Source: Desulfovibrio ferrophilus
Lineage (GTDB): Bacteria; Desulfobacterota; Desulfovibrionia; Desulfovibrionales; Desulfovibrionaceae
Direction: 5' to 3'
Assembly (NCBI RefSeq): GCF_003966735.1
Contig: NZ_AP017378.1
Coordinates: 1,039,501-1,103,500 of the forward strand
DNA length: 64,000 nt
The position numbers and the translations under genes are program-made. The notes under the pieces were generated by a model. It worked only from the letters and a program-made list of their open reading frames with translations, did no database searches and was not told the origin of the DNA. Shown here piece after piece: positions 62,770 through 64,000 of this stretch. Position 1 is the first letter of the stretch; each line of letters begins with the position of its first letter.

Positions 62770-62802
62770 GGCGTGACTCCTCATGTCCCCTGTCCTCTTG
62801 TT

Positions 62803-63687
62803 CTAATTCAGGCGCTCAAAGGCGCTCTGCAAATGGTCGATCCAGATGGTGGAATAGACGTCATATTCGGCGGTCCCCTTGAGCACGGCCTCCGTCTTGT
62901 ATCCCTTGGCCGTCAGGATCGAAATCCAGGAATCGTCCTCGGGGCCAGCCATGTCGTTGCGGGCATGGTCACCAGCCACGGACATGAAAGGCATCAGCCA
63001 GACTTTCTTGACCTTGTTAGCCTTCAACCCTGCCAGGACGTCGTCCAGGCTGGGCGTGCCTTCCACCGTGCCCACATACACCAACGGGGCGGCCTTGGAC
63101 AGGTACCACTGCAACCCGGGGTAGTAGATGTTGCCGGGATGGTGAGTGCCGTGGCCCATGAGCACGACGGCTTCGCTGGCTTTGCGATCAGCAGGAATGG
63201 TGGCCTTGATGGCTTTGACCACTGCTTCCATGTCTTGGGGCGTTGCCATGAGTGGTGCGCCAACGCTGATCTGAGCCATGGATCGGAATCCTTTGACGAC
63301 TCGTAGCAGCTTCTCATGAAATTCTTCACCCGGAATGGTGTGCAGGGATTGCACGGCGATGTGCGTAAAGCCTTCGTCGATCATCTTGGACAGGGCGATG
63401 GGCACGGAATCGTACACTTGGCCCTGTTTTGCCAATTTTCTTCTGATGATATTGGACGTGTATGCCCAGCGCACCGGAGTTCCGGGAAGGCGTTTGCCGA
63501 CTTCTTCGCCCAGGTGCGTAAAGGAAACCTGCGCGGCAGGCTCGGAAGTCCCGAAGGCTACGAGCAGGATGCCCTTTTTAGCGGCTGATGCCTCGCCGTG
63601 ACCGGCATAGGCGACAGAAGAGAACAACAGAAGCAGCAGCACCAAACACAGAGTGCGTGGTGTGCGGCGGCCATGAACGAAACGCAT
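62803..63687 (-). CDS. cbiK: Periplasmic sirohydrochlorin cobaltochelatase CbiK
   Basis: This 294-residue protein carries a signal peptide (TLCLVLLLLLFSSVAYA), as in the periplasmic CbiK form known from Desulfovibrio. The chelatase core follows: GILLVAFGTSEPAAQVSF, QSLHTIPGEEFHEK, MGHGTHHPGNIYYPGLQ and MPFMSVAGDHARNDM with metal-binding His. The periplasmic homologue of D. vulgaris is reported to bind haem and form tetramers; here its role may be haem- or metal-related rather than bulk cobalt insertion. It is the first gene after the riboswitch. Confidence 0.92.
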   Translation of the reverse strand: MRFVHGRRTPRTLCLVLLLLLFSSVAYAGHGEASAAKKGILLVAFGTSEPAAQVSFTHLGEEVGKRLPGTPVRWAYTSNIIRRKLAKQGQVYDSVPIALSKMIDEGFTHIAVQSLHTIPGEEFHEKLLRVVKGFRSMAQISVGAPLMATPQDMEAVVKAIKATIPADRKASEAVVLMGHGTHHPGNIYYPGLQWYLSKAAPLVYVGTVEGTPSLDDVLAGLKANKVKKVWLMPFMSVAGDHARNDMAGPEDDSWISILTAKGYKTEAVLKGTAEYDVYSTIWIDHLQSAFERLN

Positions 63688-63844
63688 AGGACAAACCCTC
63701 CAGCGTTCGAACAGGTGGGCGGCCTGAAAATGATGTGACGAAAAACCGGATCCCGGCGAAATACCGAAAACCGGGGCTGTACCGGACGCATACTTGTCAC
63801 GTCGGACCCGCCAGACAAATGCCCTCGTTGCCCGGGCGGCGAGT

Positions 63845-64000
63845 ACAGGTCTTCATGGCAGGTCTTCTGGCTCTTCCGGTTTCCGGCTCCCCTTCCCGTT
63901 CAGACTGCGCATTGCACACAACTAAACAGTGGGTCTTGTGAGCGGAAAACTTCCTCTGCGGGAGCAAAGGCCGGAATCACAGCGGCGGGGCCGCCCCGGA
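63845..64000 (-). promoter_or_regulatory. Cobalamin riboswitch, 5' end beyond the window
   Basis: Reading the minus strand, GGCGGCCCCGCCGCTGTGATTCC corresponds to the conserved CCCGCCACTGT core, and AGCCAGAAGACCTGCC near 63857-63872 is the conserved 3' box. The usual GGTGCAA box lies past base 64000. The element should turn off the cbiK-to-cobI operon when adenosylcobalamin is abundant. The bases between it and ATG 63687 form the expression platform. Confidence 0.88.

Overview
The window looks like a chromosomal segment of a sulfate-reducing deltaproteobacterium of the Desulfovibrio / Pseudodesulfovibrio type. The reasons are two rubredoxin-family genes, a periplasmic CbiK-type cobaltochelatase grouped with a cobalamin-type ABC transporter and CobI (a grouping I recall from Desulfovibrio vulgaris), a YedF-like selenium-metabolism protein, an EFR1-type flavodoxin/ferredoxin, type III glutamine synthetase, and many PAS/GGDEF/EAL signalling proteins. 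The genus is inferred; no 16S gene is present. Most genes have mid-to-high GC codon use. Three stretches are visibly AT-rich: about 17.3-18.2, 25.6-28.2 and 31.5-35.2 kb.

Layout. 0-4.5 kb: a partial polysaccharide deacetylase, an MsbA-like ABC exporter, YedF, an RsuA/RluB pseudouridine synthase and LolA. 4.8-9.2 kb: two cyclic-di-GMP proteins around a small flavoprotein. 9.3-17 kb: housekeeping and envelope genes (FtsK, EF-P, AroQ, EngB, LptG, LptF, UppP), then tRNA-Met. 17.3-20.9 kb: an AT-rich methyltransferase, a SulP transporter and an RRM protein. 21-25 kb: a 1002-residue TerB-like/ABC fusion exporter with an exported partner. 25.2-25.6 kb: tmRNA (ssrA), followed directly by an AT-rich two-gene cassette (a small helical protein with an R-x6-H motif and an ORC-like ATPase) that has the form of a defence module. 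28-36 kb: dispersed GGGGACACC-type repeats, an orphan histidine kinase, YaiI, and a small region of exported proteins bounded by 55-base direct repeats. 36-42.7 kb: an Fe-S scaffold, an EFR1 protein, a 994-residue membrane protein of unknown function and a PAS/GAF-like sensor.

43-48.6 kb holds the most unusual operon: a GntR regulator, a small protein with an RR motif, a multi-pass membrane protein rich in His and Trp, a Tat-exported metallo-beta-lactamase-fold enzyme of the COG1237 type, and a COG0523 (G3E) GTPase with a 300-residue N-terminal extension. It reads as a metal-dependent periplasmic/membrane system with its own regulator and metallochaperone. 48.7-59.3 kb: a LysR/AhpD-like divergent pair, an orphan substrate-binding protein, GlnN behind a sigma-54-like promoter, a thioesterase, a PAQR membrane protein, a multi-PAS GGDEF protein, an AlaX-like protein, a methyltransferase and two rubredoxin-type proteins. 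59.3-64 kb: a minus-strand cobalt/corrinoid operon (cbiK, permease, ATPase, binding protein, cobI) behind a cobalamin riboswitch that runs off the window end.

No rRNA, CRISPR array, integrase or intact insertion sequence was seen. All family names come from reading motifs by eye; no database search was possible.
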